Notes: generated by a model from the sequence alone, not told the origin. A stretch of 64,000 nt of DNA from Metaphire vulgaris (GCA_018105865.1 CM030870.1:3136001-3200000), one strand, 5' to 3'. Counted from the first letter of the stretch, positions 1 to 12,060 are shown. Numbers and translations: made by a program.

Positions 1-168
1 AAAAGAAAAAAGGTCGTCAGTCACATAAAACTGTTTTTGCAAAATTAAATTAGTAAATAGAAAATTTAGAACTACATCTATTGTCCGTATAATTTTTCAA
101 ATTTCTGATTACAAGTGTGGCATGACTGATGATTTTGTTAATTTGTTATGGATAGAAAGCGATTTCAT

Positions 169-173
<5 letters not shown>

Positions 174-206
<33 letters not shown>
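174..206. repeat. (TA)n microsatellite
   Basis: Pure AT dinucleotide run. Confidence 0.9.
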
Positions 207-207
<1 letters not shown>

Positions 208-255
208 ATAGGCAGATTTAGAGTTTAATATTTGGGTAGGCTAGCATGGGGTCTG

Positions 256-410
256 GGGTTGCCATCCAGCACGGGTTTGCCATCCAGCACGCGTGCCATT
301 CAGCATGCGTCAGCACTGCAGCGTGCCATCCAGCATGCGTGCCAGCAGCACGCACGCGTGCCATTAAACGCGTGCCATCCAGCACGCAGCCATCCAGCAT
401 GCGACAGACC
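256..410. repeat. GC-rich minisatellite of GCCATCCAGCAYGC units
   Basis: About ten degenerate copies of a 13-16 base unit (GCCATCCAGCACG and variants). The short flanks AGGCAGATTT (left) and AAATTCGCCT (right, near 470-480) look like inverted ends of a small element, unproven. Confidence 0.7.
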
Positions 411-799
411 TGGTGTTGATGGAAAAAAACATTTTTTTTTGGTGGGATTAGTTGGGTTAGCCTTTAATAAAATTCGCCTATGATAGCTTGACTACGTCAT
501 GTTGACAAGTGATCTTCCGATTGCGCTCCGGAAAATATATGTTTACAAAAAAGCCCTGGTCAGTCATCACCGGTTCTTAACACTTGGCGTGCTGCAGTGG
601 TTTCAGTGTTTCAGAAAGAAAAATTGCCCCAAAAGTTAGTCAAGTGGAGAATTGTTGCCCAAGAAGAATTTTGTGCGCACAGGGACCATCAAGAATTAGA
701 GGGAAAGTTGCTCAAGACATTAATTGATTCATTTTCAAAACAAGCAGATCTGCTATTTTGTGTAAAACATCTTAAATTATTCATAAATAAATAAATAAA

Positions 800-1700
800 T
801 AAATTAAATTATTCATGGCCAGTTGAATGAAAGCCCAGCTTCATCACTGTCATAAACTGCAAATTATGGAAGGACTTATTTAAATTCTGCAAAATTTTTC
901 CCATTGTTATATTCATACTCACATAAAGACTCTCACAATGGCTCTCACTACTTCACAAAGCATAATCTGAAATACATTATGTAATCTAATCCATTTACAT
1001 TCCCATTGCATTAGTGGGCATTTGCATATTTGCACAGGAGCCAGTTAATTAAATTTTAGTGTAATGTTTTCTCGATGCAGTTCAATTTCACAATTCTGTA
1101 TTTCTGTCTATAATGTGCACTGGTAAAGGACACTGAACCACAACTATGCACTTAATCTCAGTAATATTAAGAGAAAACCACATCAATTGAATGGATATTT
1201 TAGATTAGTAAACAGGGTTTGAACAACGAATGTAAAATTAAGCCAAAAGTCGACGGTTAATCCAAAGGCTGTGCAGAATGTGAGAAAAAATCTTTACAAA
1301 AATTTCCTCCAAAACTAATGACCTTGAAATGAATGCAAAAATTTTATGAATTTTATAATGCTTACAAAAAATATATTCTGTGTTGAGCAATTACTTTAAT
1401 TTTCTTAGACTTTTTACTTTGAACCATGCGTCCTTGTGTGTGTGTGCACACGCTGTCAGAGCTCTATGGACGAAGGCAAAACTACTACTTACCTGCAATT
1501 TGCACATACAGAATTTTATCTGGATGCATAATGCATATACTAAGTAAAATTGTATCCTAGCTTTCAATGGATAATCATAATTTAGCTCTATAACTCTTTA
1601 GTGGCAATAGCTAGACACAAAATGTTTCCAAGAAGTTCTATCTTCTGTTAACGTCTTTGTTCTACGATTTAAAAACCTTTCATGTGCATTATGAAGTGAC
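800..1700. other. Unassigned AT-rich DNA
   Basis: No gene, repeat family or structured element recognised, apart from a short (TG)n run near 1434. Possibly PHACTR intron or 3' flank. Confidence 0.5.
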
Positions 1701-1711
1701 GCTATAGAAGT

Positions 1712-1792
1712 GTAACCCCTTAACTGGGGATCCCAGATATATCCATCCATTTTACATTGAGTTACAGTTAAATACACGGTTAAGGGGTTAAG
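1712..1792. mobile_element. Short inverted-repeat element, piggyBac-like ends
   Basis: TAACCCCTTAACTGGGG at the left faces GTTAAGGGGTTA at the right. TTAA-containing ends resemble the two other TTAA-flanked elements in the window (17271-17341, 33870-34565). Confidence 0.4.
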
Positions 1793-1796
1793 ATTA

Positions 1797-1885
1797 GATT
1801 AGATATCTTTTTCTGATGTTGTCCATCCACTTTTTTGTGGTCTTCCCCTTCCCTTATTTCCTTCTACTTGAGTGTAGAGTGACCC
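1797..1885 (-). pseudogene. RTE-type LINE 3' fragment
   Basis: The minus strand reads GNKGRGRPQKSGWTTSEKDI, a decayed form of the Gly-Arg-Arg...RW C-terminal motif of RTE/BovB ORF2. Confidence 0.5.
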
Positions 1886-2644
1886 TTGTAGGGTAGTACC
1901 AGGTAACATGGGACCAAAACATGAGATGGTAAACTTGACCTTTACCTGTCTCCAAGGATATATAGGATAGATATTTGATATCACTCTGTGTCAACCAACA
2001 TGCAAAAATCACTGCAAGTGATGACCTCAGATTTGCTTAAAAAATTAACTTCACAAGTAGATAAGTGAAAGTACTAGGGTTGGAAACAATAAAAATACAC
2101 AATAATAGATTCATGAAGAGTGCCGCTCAAAAACTAGAAAAAACCATTGTAATCTAGGATCTTGAAAATGCTAGGTACCGGTACACTTGATATTGATTCC
2201 CAGATACATCTTAATCATTTCCTTTCTATTCACCAATCCTCTTCTTCTCTATAGTAAGGCAACAATGTTAACTATGGTCAAATATGCAGATATGCTGGAT
2301 GTTTATTCTCCACTGTCAGTGACAGCACGATTTCTTATCAGCCACTCTTGATCCGTGCCTTCTACGACGGCATTCGTGGCTGCAAATGTCAATATACACT
2401 TGATGGGCACCTGTCAGAAGCAGCCACCCGAGCCTTGTTAAAACCTTCAGCGGCAAAACTATAGCGAATCTCTTAAGGATTAACTTGGAAAAAATCCATG
2501 CAATCCACACAGGAAAGGCAGAGACACAAAACACTACAAACCAATAATATCCCAGATGCAACAACTTGCCAAAAGGATCGCACAAGATGTACGCATGCAT
2601 TAGAAACACATTCTTTTGAATTGCCAGCAAACAACATGCACATC

Positions 2645-2826
2645 CAGTGGCGGCTCCACAGCGGGGCCCGTGCCCCCTATTGAGTGTCTGGTCCCCCCAG
2701 TGGCCCCCCTTTTGGGACCCTATACTTATTACTACATACGTAACAACAAATGGTTGGCCCCCATGATTAGAAGTTGCCACCCAAACAACCCCCTCCCCCA
2801 CTTGCCAAATCCTGGAGCCGCCACTG
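2645..2826 (+). mobile_element. hAT-like MITE, family A (CAGTGGCGGCTCCA ends), copy 1
   Basis: 182 bp with TIRs CAGTGGCGGCTCCA / TGGAGCCGCCACTG, flanked by the perfect 8-bp duplication TGCACATC (2637-2644 and 2827-2834). The 8-bp target duplication and CAG...CTG ends are hAT hallmarks. Confidence 0.92.
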
Positions 2827-2980
2827 TGCACATCACAGAAATATTTGGGAGACAATGAAGACGACAAGAGCGCCTAGTGAGCATTGAAGGCAACAAGGCA
2901 AAGCAGCAGCGTTCCATTGTCCTCAGTGATGAGGGAAAGCCATGCATGATGCCATCGGTGCATCAGCCTCACAGTCTTAC

Positions 2981-3120
2981 CGCATCCAGAGTGGGATATA
3001 AACTTGCGTAGGATCAGTTTCACCGGCACGTTGGATACTGAATCCGGCATGGCGGCATGACTCCACTGCATGCCGGGGGGACCCTGACAACAGAATTCTT
3101 GGGGGGCCGAGGAATGTGGA
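2981..3120 (-). CDS. Possible internal exon, unassigned
   Basis: On the minus strand, CTACCTCTTCCGGTGCCAG forms a good acceptor before 3120 and ATGCG|GTAAGA a good donor at 2981. Two of the three frames stay open for 140 bp, one of them proline-rich. The frame that would join directly to PHACTR exon 2 contains a stop, so another exon would have to lie between. No domain is recognised. Confidence 0.22.
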
Positions 3121-3508
3121 CTGGCACCGGAAGAGGTAGGTGAGACGCAGATACGATCAGCCACTCTCCCGTGCATGATACTATATCCAGAATTTGCTGA
3201 CGATGCATATAAAGCTGAGCACAATAAATGGAAATTACATGTAAAGACCACTGCACAACACATTTCAACATCCTTTAAATAAACAAAATTACAATTAAGC
3301 CCTTTAGAACATTTCAAAGGCCTTTAGGACACAAGTTGTGGCTAGTACTCCGGCAAACATGATAAACACAGGTCAGTTAAATATACAGATATATCATAAT
3401 ATGATACCATGTTTCAAAATGTCTAAATTCTCTAAGATAATACCACAGAATACAGAAATAACTGTCTAGATTGATAATCAACAGCATGCATGATGTCAGA
3501 ATTGAGTA

Positions 3509-4252
3509 CCGTATTTTTGCACATATAAGACTCACCCAAGTATAAGACATCCAATTATAAGATGCAGGTTTTGAACAATTTGTGTAAAATAATATTATGG
3601 ATAAGACGTCCACATATATAAGATGCACCAACAGAGTATGATGCCTGAGGAATCTCAGAGATAAATAATATATTCTGCTCTGATCATATGATTCAAAATA
3701 TAGTAAGCTCAATATCATTTACTAAAACTCTTTTATTAATGGATTGATATACCAGATGCTGGTTATATTTTTCAAATATGTGTTAAAAGCATTAGAAAGA
3801 TTTTAATGATAACACCTTATCTGTTATCCTCATATATCAATATACATTCATTAAAATCATAGCATGTTTCTTTATAAATTAAAATGTCTTTTATTACTCT
3901 AATAAATGTATGTCACAGTTTTGTTATATTATCATCAGTTAATCTGAAGCTAAATGACAAGACTGTTTAGTTAGAGCTAGACCAGCGAAGAATGTAACGT
4001 ATAAAGAATTTTTAAACTACCTACTAAACTTACACCTCTTTCTGATGAGAGATTTAATTCACAATTTTACCATTTGTTCCTCTTGCATAATTAGATAGAC
4101 ATCCTTTAACTGTGTGAAAAAAATTTACATAGATGCTAATTCTTTGTGTGCAAATAAATTTAGACAAGACACCCATGAATATAAGATGCATCCAAGGTGC
4201 TGAGGTATTTAAAATTTCATATAAGCCATGTCTTATATATGCAAAAATACGG
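3509..4252. mobile_element. TA-flanked inverted-repeat element
   Basis: The ends are CCGTATTTTTGCACATATAA and its complement TTATATATGCAAAAATACGG, with TA on each side. Interior motifs (ATAAGATGCA, ATAAGAC) repeat near both ends. A Tc/mariner- or pogo-like MITE is likely; no transposase. Confidence 0.8.
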
Positions 4253-4274
4253 TAAATCCCAAAACTCTTTAGGC

Positions 4275-5006
4275 CAGTGGTGCACAACGTCCAGCCCGTG
4301 GGCCACATCCGGCCCGAGACAACATCTGGCCAGCCACAACTCGCCATGTGGCCCGCAAGAACTAAATGAAAATACCAATATGTCAAGCCTTCTCTCAATG
4401 CCGTTCGTGACGGTTTTAGAGCCCAGGATGTTGTTAAAAATTAAATCTATAGTGACTCATATCTCTAAATTTTGCTGCGGTCATGGCGAGTGGACTGGGT
4501 CACTGAGCTTTACTGTTTGCTTAGCTGCAGAAAAACGTTGTATGCCTGCTATGCCAATCGTTGTCTGTAAGCTGGTTGCAGAGGTGCAAACACTGCCATC
4601 ACACTGGCTTCCTGGTTTCAATCTTTCAAAGTTAAAACTGCTAGTGACAGATACAATGGTCCAATGTGTTTTGGTTATTGTACACTAAGTTTATAACTTT
4701 AGCTTATGAACTTTTTCTATAAGTCTTTAGCTTCTGCTAAATATGATTAACTTTAACATAGCATATAACTATAAACTTTTATGTTTAGAAACTTATATAA
4801 AGGCATAACCATGCCTTACTGTACTGATATTGTATAAGACACTTTACAGTAGTGTACAATGTATCTCAACTTAAAAAGTGATTTTGTACTAAATTGTAAT
4901 AAATTTCAAGCAAAGACATAAATGGCAGTCGTCAGATGAGTCTGGCCCCCAAAGGATTTCAGAAATAGAACTGTGGTCCGCGGCCGAAAAAGGTTGTGCA
5001 CCATTG
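4275..5006. mobile_element. hAT-like non-autonomous element (CAGTGGTGCACAAC ends)
   Basis: 732 bp with TIRs CAGTGGTGCACAAC / GTTGTGCACCATTG and a perfect 8-bp duplication CTTTAGGC (4267-4274, 5007-5014). Subterminal GGCCCG repeats. The long reading frame inside shows no known domain. Confidence 0.92.
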
Positions 5007-5019
5007 CTTTAGGCCAAAC

Positions 5020-5910
5020 TTCTAGGAATTAAACATAAATTGTGAAACACGTACCAACAATATCACTCTCTATTCAACTACTGTTGCTCTTAACTTTGCA
5101 TTTAAGACAACTCAAGCTGGACAGCAATCTTCCATAAGACATCATTGACACTTGCAACATTTTGGTAATTTCTATTTGGTAAAACTTTCAAAATGAAAAT
5201 ATTATATCAACATTCCATCAGCAACTATAATAAGCAAATTAACACTATGTGAAAATATCATGGTGAGTATAATAGGATGCTAGAAATTATTCACTTAAAT
5301 CACTTCACCTTTCTAAATGCAGGTAATAGAAGGTCTATTGAAGCAACCTTCATGTACAAAATACTACTGTTCTATCTGCAACTGAACCATGCCTGCATTT
5401 CCTATCACTTCTCATAATGCTCTTGATAAGGTCGACCTCTAGTAAATCCTTCAAAAAAAATCACACTGCACATAAAATCTCCAGTGACAGCAATTGCCAC
5501 AATTTCACACTTCCAAGCAATGACTGATGGGTCTGTCCTTAGAAAAACAACGAATAACAGCCAATGCTATTTGCTGTCCACAGTTCACTATTTGCAAGGC
5601 TGTCAATTGACAACACCCCATGGCTGCCTCATACTCATAACTGACAAAACACTAGTCCTTAGCTCTCAGCCACTTCTCAGTCGTACATCAGTCTACAAAG
5701 TATAGTAATGTTTTTGACATGATACTCCAACACACACACACAAACACACACACACACACACTGTAAACTAAAACAATATTGCCCAATTATAGATTTATGA
5801 CATTGTCAATACAATCATTTTGTGCTTTATTCTTAAGAAAATATCAGAATCGTGGGCCAAAATATCATGGTTTTCACACAGGCTTGCTTAACCTCCTAAA
5901 ACCCTTAAAA
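5020..5910. other. Unassigned DNA with an (AC)n run
   Basis: No gene recognised. (CA)n at 5729-5760. Confidence 0.5.
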
Positions 5911-5913
5911 TCA

Positions 5914-5916
<3 letters not shown>

Positions 5917-5993
<77 letters not shown>
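5917..5993. repeat. (ATT)n microsatellite
   Basis: Trinucleotide run. The tyrosine-rich reading frame across it is an artefact. Confidence 0.95.
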
Positions 5994-5996
<3 letters not shown>

Positions 5997-6107
5997 TTCC
6001 AATATTTTTATTATTATTATTATTATGACTAGAATATGCTTTAATAAGTTCATCATTGTTATTATTTCCTATAAAAAAATTTATTTATTATTAAAATTAT
6101 TCTAATG

Positions 6108-6295
6108 CATCTGGGGACACAGTGGCATAGTGGTAGAATTCTTGCCATGCAACCAGGGGAGGGGATTTGCGAATTCAAATGTGACCCTGGTCATTGCATA
6201 GTGACCTTGGGCAAGTTGTTCACCCCTCACTTGCTCCCCACTTATGATTCTTCACTTTGTGAATAACTTAAAGTGCATTGACAATCACATAATAA
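6108..6295 (+). repeat. tRNA-derived SINE with a MIR-like core
   Basis: Box A-like TGGCATAGTGGTAGAATTC and box B-like GCGAATTCAAATGTG stand about 36 bp apart. They are followed by GTGACCTTGGGCAAGTTGTT, very like the CORE-SINE/MIR core, and a LINE-like tail ACTTAAAGTGCATTGACAAT. Confidence 0.7.
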
Positions 6296-6299
6296 AAAT

Positions 6300-6870
6300 A
6301 ATCATTCTGCATTCTGCAAGGCCATGCTGCCTGTCTTAATTTCTGCAAATTCCACATCAATTTTACTCCACTAACCACTAAATCACCAAAAATATTTTAA
6401 AGAATAAAAACAGCTGCAAACAACTAGTAAAAGTACGGAAACAATCCACTTCGTGCACATATGAAGCAGTCACACTTGCATAATTTTCAACAATTTCATT
6501 TCACTTTAATGAAAATTTAAGCCAACAGCAACAACAAATGTGATCAAATTTGTAATACAGATAGCATCAAAAAGCAAAAGGTGGCTGCCTCAACAGCATA
6601 CTCCTCTATGGAAAAGCTTTAAAATGCACAGAATCAGGCACGCTTTGATCAGTGATCTGCATAAATTGTGTAAATGATAAAATGCAGCTGTGCTAATAAA
6701 AACATTATCTCGAGTGAATTAACAGAATAATGTCACGACTGAAAATGACTGAAACTGTCAGGTGTCGTTCAAATCGCATCCGTAGCAACCAAAAGATTAT
6801 CAAATGTCTATAATCCATCATAGACCTTAGACCTAAAATACTGCATACAAAGTCTATCTGAGCATCTTTG
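6300..6870. other. Unassigned AT-rich DNA
   Basis: Nothing recognised. Confidence 0.5.
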
Positions 6871-6879
6871 CAATGAACA

Positions 6880-7562
6880 CTGCAGTACTAGTTGTGTAGT
6901 ACTAGTTGTAATGCAGTATTAGTTGCAATGTAGTACTAGTTATAATGCAGTACTAGTTGTACTGTAGTACTAGTTGTAATGCAGTACAAATTGTACTGTA
7001 GTACTAGTTGTAATGCAGCACTAGTTGAAATGTAGTACTAGTAGTTGTAATGTAGTACCAATTGTAATGTACACTGTAGTATTTGTTGTAATGTAGTGAT
7101 AGTTATATTGTAGTAATAGTTGTAATGTAGTATTAGTTGCAATGTAGTACTAGTAGTTGTAATGTAGTAATAGTTACAATGTAGTAATAGTTACAATGTA
7201 GTAACAGTTGCAAAGTAGTACTAGTTATAATGCAGTACTAGTTGTACTGTAGTACTAGTTGTAATGCAGTACAAGTTGTACTGTAGTACTAGTTGTAATG
7301 CAGCACTAGTTGAAATGTAGTACTAGTAGTTGTAATGTAGTACCAATTGTAATGTACACTGTAGTATTTGTTGTAATGCAGTAATAGTTGTAATGTAGTA
7401 TTAGTTGCAATGTAGTACTAGTAGTTGTAATGTAGTACTAATTGTAATGTAGTAATTGTTGTAATGTAGTAATAGTTACAATGTAGTAATAGTTGTAATG
7501 TAGTATTAGTTGTAATGTAGTAACAGTTGCAGTGTAGTAATTGTTATAATGTAGAACTAGTT
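6880..7562. repeat. Minisatellite array of GTAGTACTAGTTGTAAT units
   Basis: About forty degenerate copies of a 15-18 base unit. A longer block near 6935-7080 recurs almost unchanged near 7222-7370, showing higher-order duplication. The unit centre ACTAGT is a palindrome. Confidence 0.93.
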
Positions 7563-7934
7563 GTTTGCTCAAATGAACATTCAGTTCTATCTTCCATTAT
7601 TTGACTAAACATAAATTTCTAAAAATATAAATGAATAATCAAGACATACACACTATAAACTACACGTTCAAAACTTCCACAAATTTATAAAAAGTTTTTT
7701 GCAAACTACCTGACTGAAACAAGCAAAAAATTCAAAAAGGATGTCGCAAAATTTTGTAAAATTTGTTGACGCATAAATTTCTTTTCCATTTTGCTTCTGA
7801 CTGTTTTATGCGGGATTATGAAAAACAGAATATATCAGCAGACCCAACCGGCAAAATTCAGCAAAATTGCTCGAATGTATCAGGTCATTAACAACAGCAG
7901 ATTTGGTCAAAATACGAGTGTGGGTATGTAATGG

Positions 7935-8060
7935 ACTGTTGCACAATATTTGTATAGCACCTCTTCTGAAGAATCACTCCCGCTCCGATTACTGTATATT
8001 GACAAAGAGAAAAGTTTTAACTAAAATGCAGACACTCAAAACTCTTGTCTCATCATAAGC
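7935..8060 (-). pseudogene. L2-type LINE 3' end fragment
   Basis: Shares TATTTGTATAGYRCCTCTT, TTACTGTA and TATTGACAAAGAGA with the LINE at 56860-57412, same strand. It ends within 60 bp of PHACTR exon 2. Confidence 0.65.
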
Positions 8061-8117
8061 AATCCAATCCAACAGCTTAGAAAGGAAATAATAAAACACT
8101 GAAATGAATGAACTCAC

Positions 8118-8486
8118 TGTCTGGAGGAACAAAACGGGTTTGCGTCGTTGATTCTTGGCCATCAGCAACGCCACGACCCTCGGGATCGACGTGTGAGGAC
8201 GAAGGATCCTGAACGGCGGATTTGGAAACAGCTTGGACAAGAAAGTGCGGTGCGGCACCATCACCAGACGCTGGAATCATCATGGCCGCTGTCTCAAAGG
8301 ACAGGTCAATTGCTGAGTCATCTTCCATGACTGGCTGAAGACTCCAGTCATACTGATTCTGGTCAAAGACCTTCTTCTTTGCTTGGTTGCTTTCATTCGA
8401 CTGTGAATTGTCATCCAGCTCCTTCAGAACACCTCTCCTAATAAGCTCCTCTTTTGACGACCGTTCGGAAATCTTTCTTTCAAGAT
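8118..8486 (-). CDS. PHACTR: PHACTR coding exon 2 with first RPEL motif
   Basis: 369 bp, entering in phase 1 and leaving in phase 1. The RPEL-like segment LERKISERSSKEELIRRG lies at its start. It is followed by a Ser/Asp/Glu-rich linker ending in FVPPDS. The GTGAGT donor lies at 8117-8112. Confidence 0.82.
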
Positions 8487-10619
8487 CTGCAGAAGAATTA
8501 TTAGAAATTTAATGTAAAGACATTTACAAAAACTGCCACTTGCAAAATATTATCAGCAATATTCTGTACCAATTAGTTGACTTGGGAAGTGAATTGGAAG
8601 CAAAGGAGGCTTGGACTTGGAGATCAAAAGAAGAATAGCAATGGCAGGATCTACGTTCAACAGGCTACATATCAACATTTTCAAAAGACATGACATTGGG
8701 ATGAAAACAAAACTAAGAATTCTCAACACTTGTGTAATAGCAATACTAATTTATGGATGTGAATCTTGGACCATAAAAAAGAATTGGAGAAAAAAATTGC
8801 AATAGAAAATAAATGGCTTAGAAGAATACTAAGGATTGGATACAAAGAACATATAACAAATGAAGAAGTTAGAGAGAGAACACTGCAACCGAGCATCATG
8901 GAAGTACGGTAATCAGAAAGAGAAGAATGAAATGGACTGGACACATACTCAAAATGGATGAAATAAGAAACCCAAAACGAATTTTCAACTACAAAACCAG
9001 AGGGGAGAAGATCTAAAGGAAGACCTAAAAGACAATGGGTGGACAGATTGGAAGAGGATCTGCACATGGCAGGGCTGAATCTCAACGGAAAAACTGACGG
9101 AAGACACCGAATGACCTGGGAAGAAATAGTAAAGGACAGAGAACTTTGGAGAGATGTCATGTAGAAGTCGATAGATGGACACAGCTGGAGGACGAAGACC
9201 TGACCTGACCTGATTCTGTACAATGTTTTCCATTTACATGCCATACTCAGCACAATGAATATAATGACAAAGAACAAAAAAGTTATTTCAGCAGTATATC
9301 TGGATCTGGCAACATTTGTGCTACATATAATTCAGTAAATGTTCGTCTAGCACAATCAACGCCAACCAAATTCCAAGTGTCCACATCAAATTACCCGCAA
9401 TGATAATTCCATTAAAATTTCTGCATTACCCAAAATCCCAGAATAGCAGAATACATGACATTGCAGAATAATAAGCACAGAGAGGACAGAATCCACATCA
9501 GAACCAGATTCTGAATGCTGTCTGAACATTTTCCAGATCATCCAACAAAATGCAGACACAAAGGAATAGGCAAGAGTCCCAAAGAGGAGCATCAAGCAAT
9601 TTGTATGATAAATTACACTAATTTAAAAACAATAACAGATTCAAAATAGAAAATTACAATGTATTCAGATGCACAGTGATTGACACAGTTGCTAACAATA
9701 AATTCCACCATAGACTGTATATATGAAGTCCAAGAACATGGCAAACCTACTCTGTTCAAGTGCACAGTCAGCACACCAGTACTCACCTCAACCCCTGACT
9801 GTCACCTATGTATGGTAATGATACTCCCTTCAAATAAGAACCATAGTTGAAAATTTCTACCATTTTATCAAATAATGATGACAAGTATCAGTACATTTGT
9901 TCAAACAATGAAACCATCAAGACCAAAACCAATCGTGCCATAATTTGTGGTGACAAAATACTGAATTCAACAGCATATAAGGTTTTAACATATATAACAA
10001 TTCTGTTCTATTCTACATGACAATTTATATAGCGCAATAATATAGCGAGGGCAAAAGTCAAGAGCGCTTTACATGGAACAATCATATGATAAGTTGAAAA
10101 GATGTGCTCTTAAGTTTAGTGGCGAATGACTTGAAGGAAGTGTCTGCGGTCACTGAGTCGGACAACGAGTTCCATAACAGAGGGTTGCCTCGTGTGACGG
10201 ACCTCTTTCTGAACCTCGCGGTCTTTGACGGAGGAGGGAGGTAAAGTAGAGACTGCATACTGGATCTCAGCTGGAGTTGATACAAGATAAGATAAGATAA
10301 GAGCAATATAGAAAAGACTTCTTAGAGGATCATCATTCATCAATGCCATTCTATACATATATGTATTAATCAACAAAACTCATTGATATTTCACACTGAC
10401 TTCACACTTATGTAGAATAGAATAACAGAAAAATTCTCACATTCAAACTTACAATTTTCAAAGGTTGTTTTTGATGGAATAAGAACTAAATTAAAACAAC
10501 AAAATCACTGTCATGAAGCAAAGTAAGACCATACCCGCAACTCTCTTTTCAATCTTCTCACTGGCTTTCTTCTTTTTGTGCCATCGCCACGGCTTGAAAA
10601 TTCGACTCAGACCAGACAT
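8118..10619 (-). CDS. PHACTR: PHACTR-type phosphatase and actin regulator, N-terminal coding exons (partial gene)
   Basis: Two exons join in frame. Exon 10619-10535 begins with ATG and encodes MSGLSRIFKPWRWHKKKK, then KIEKRVA, and ends in phase 1 at a GTATGG donor. Exon 8486-8118 follows a TTCTTCTGCAG acceptor and ends in phase 1 at a GTGAGT donor. The joined reading gives DLERKISERSSKEELIRRG then VLKEL. This matches the family N-terminus: a short FKPW(K/R)W basic segment followed by the first RPEL motif, which binds G-actin in known PHACTR proteins. The rest of exon 2 is acidic and low in complexity, as in vertebrate PHACTRs. The family targets protein phosphatase 1 through a C-terminal region and couples it to actin levels. 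The C-terminal RPEL repeats and PP1-binding tail were not found; they probably lie in undetected exons below 8.1 kb or beyond the left edge. The 2.05-kb intron holds L2 and RTE LINE fragments. Family assignment is confident; the paralogue is not resolved. Confidence 0.82.
8571..9215 (+). pseudogene. RTE/BovB-like LINE, ORF2 C-terminus (copy 1)
   Basis: Decayed frames encode DLEIKRRIAMAGSTFNRLHI, GMKTKLRILNTCVIAILIYG then CESWTIKK, and a tail with RGEDL, RPKRQWVDRLEED and DRELWRDV. This is the RTE/BovB post-RT region (EIKRR...YGCESWT...RW...DREAWR). It ends in tandem GACCT units, probably the 3' tail. Several frameshifts; inactive. Confidence 0.8.
10015..10283 (-). pseudogene. L2-type LINE 3' fragment
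   Basis: The minus strand matches the 3' end of the LINE at 52960-54750: [32 protein letters not shown] and the GTAAAGCGCTCTTGACTTT tail. Confidence 0.85.
10535..10619 (-). CDS. PHACTR: PHACTR coding exon 1
   Basis: 28 codons plus 1 base from ATG at 10619, ending at a GTATGG donor. It is basic, with the FKPWRW segment. It could instead be an internal exon, because AATAAG lies just before the ATG, but there is no pyrimidine tract there. Confidence 0.78.
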
Positions 10620-10749
10620 CTTATTTTTAGGTTCCAGTCACAGGATAAAGTAACATCATACATGAATACCTAAATTAAATATTAAAGTTACTACAAATTC
10701 AAGATCATTTTAGGAGTGACTAGACATGATTATATAAATAATTATATGT

Positions 10750-11040
10750 AGGGCGGCAAGTTATCAGAGTGGTAACAACACTCAACGATGGAGCAAAAGG
10801 TCATGGGCTTGATACCTGCAGAAGCCCTATGGTCGATTCAGCCTTACTTGCTGGAGGGCAGTGGTAAAAATGAGGAGCAGTGCTAAGCTGTGAGGTAAAG
10901 CATAGGTCTGGGGAAAGTAATGGCAATCTACCCCTGATTATTGACCTATACCACCTACACAGCTGATGCCTAGACCGGAGATAAGCATCGGAACCCAATG
11001 CTTGGACTCGAGTATAGGATCTACCTTTACCTTTTAGTTT
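10750..11040 (+). repeat. tRNA-derived SINE
   Basis: Degenerate box A (TTATCAGAGTGGTAACAACAC) and box B (GGGCTTGATACCTGC), then a body with CAGCCTTACTTGCTGGAGGG and a CTTTACCTTT tail. A piece of the same body recurs at 25430-25500, and the tail resembles the SINE at 58437-58713. Confidence 0.72.
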
Positions 11041-12060
11041 TTACCTATATATGTAGACAAAGCTACTCTGGCTAGCCTGCCAGTTCTTTATTTTGGGTCC
11101 TTGATGTACTATACTATGTTGGTTCTATTTCTGGTTGGAAGCACCTCCACAAGCTCCATTCCATAACCAAAGGTCAAAATCCAATAAGCCACAAGCACAA
11201 ATCCTTTCTTATCACTCAATCTGCCAATCCTCTTGCGTGACCTTGATCTCAGCATACAAAGGTCAGCCACTCTGTCTGATATGTCTAAAACTCATTTCCT
11301 TATCAATTCACTAATTATAATAGGTCCAACTGCTAACAAATAAAAATTGCTGAAAACATAAACAAGAAATCATTATTGGTGAAATTAAATAACAAATGTT
11401 TTAAAAGTTGTAAACAATCTCAATGGTCTCAAAATCAGTTACATTTTGTCATTAAACTGAATATCTGAAATAACTCTGACCAGAATTAATGTTACCACTC
11501 CTCACACTAAATCACACTTTGAATTAACTTGTCAAACTTAAGATTAAAATCATTGTTAGGACAAATCTGTGCTAAAGAGTGAAAGGGAGAAGAGGATACA
11601 CAATCCTCTAGTCACAAATTAGCAAAACAAAATGAAATACGGAAAGAATAATAACAAACGTTCACTTCAGGAGTGTGACAACACAAGGTCAATTTTCCTA
11701 TAATGATTTGGACAAGGTCTTCTCTCTTACTCAAATTAACAATGTTATTATCCTCAAGTACGCTGTGCGACATATTGTACCGCAAAATTTCCACACTATT
11801 CCACCACGAACTATTAGTCATCATATTAAACTATGTACGCCAAAACATTTGCGACATTTACATAGCGCCAATGTTACACAAACGACGCGTTTTGTGTAAT
11901 TTTCTGGCAGCGTACAGCAAAGAATGGCTTCATGCATTGAAGTCTGTGTGGTCTGGACTTGCTGCAAATAAATTTCTCGAGATGAAGTAAAATACAAGTT
12001 ATGTCTAATAGCCGAACGCATAACACACGTTTGCGGCGTGTGTTAATATTAATATTAAAA
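11040..12060. other. Unassigned DNA
   Basis: Nothing recognised except that CpG content rises after 11760, next to the possible promoter. Confidence 0.5.

Noticed and set aside
2316..2867. 183-codon minus-strand frame
   Set aside because: It runs through MITE copy 2645-2826, and nothing in it resembles a domain.
4197..4688. 163-codon frame inside the hAT-like element at 4275
   Set aside because: No transposase motif, and it extends across the element boundary into a different element.
6880..7562. CRISPR-like array
   Set aside because: Units are contiguous and degenerate with no unique spacers, and the genome is animal.
8723..9277. 184-codon minus-strand frame
   Set aside because: Antisense shadow of an RTE LINE fragment.
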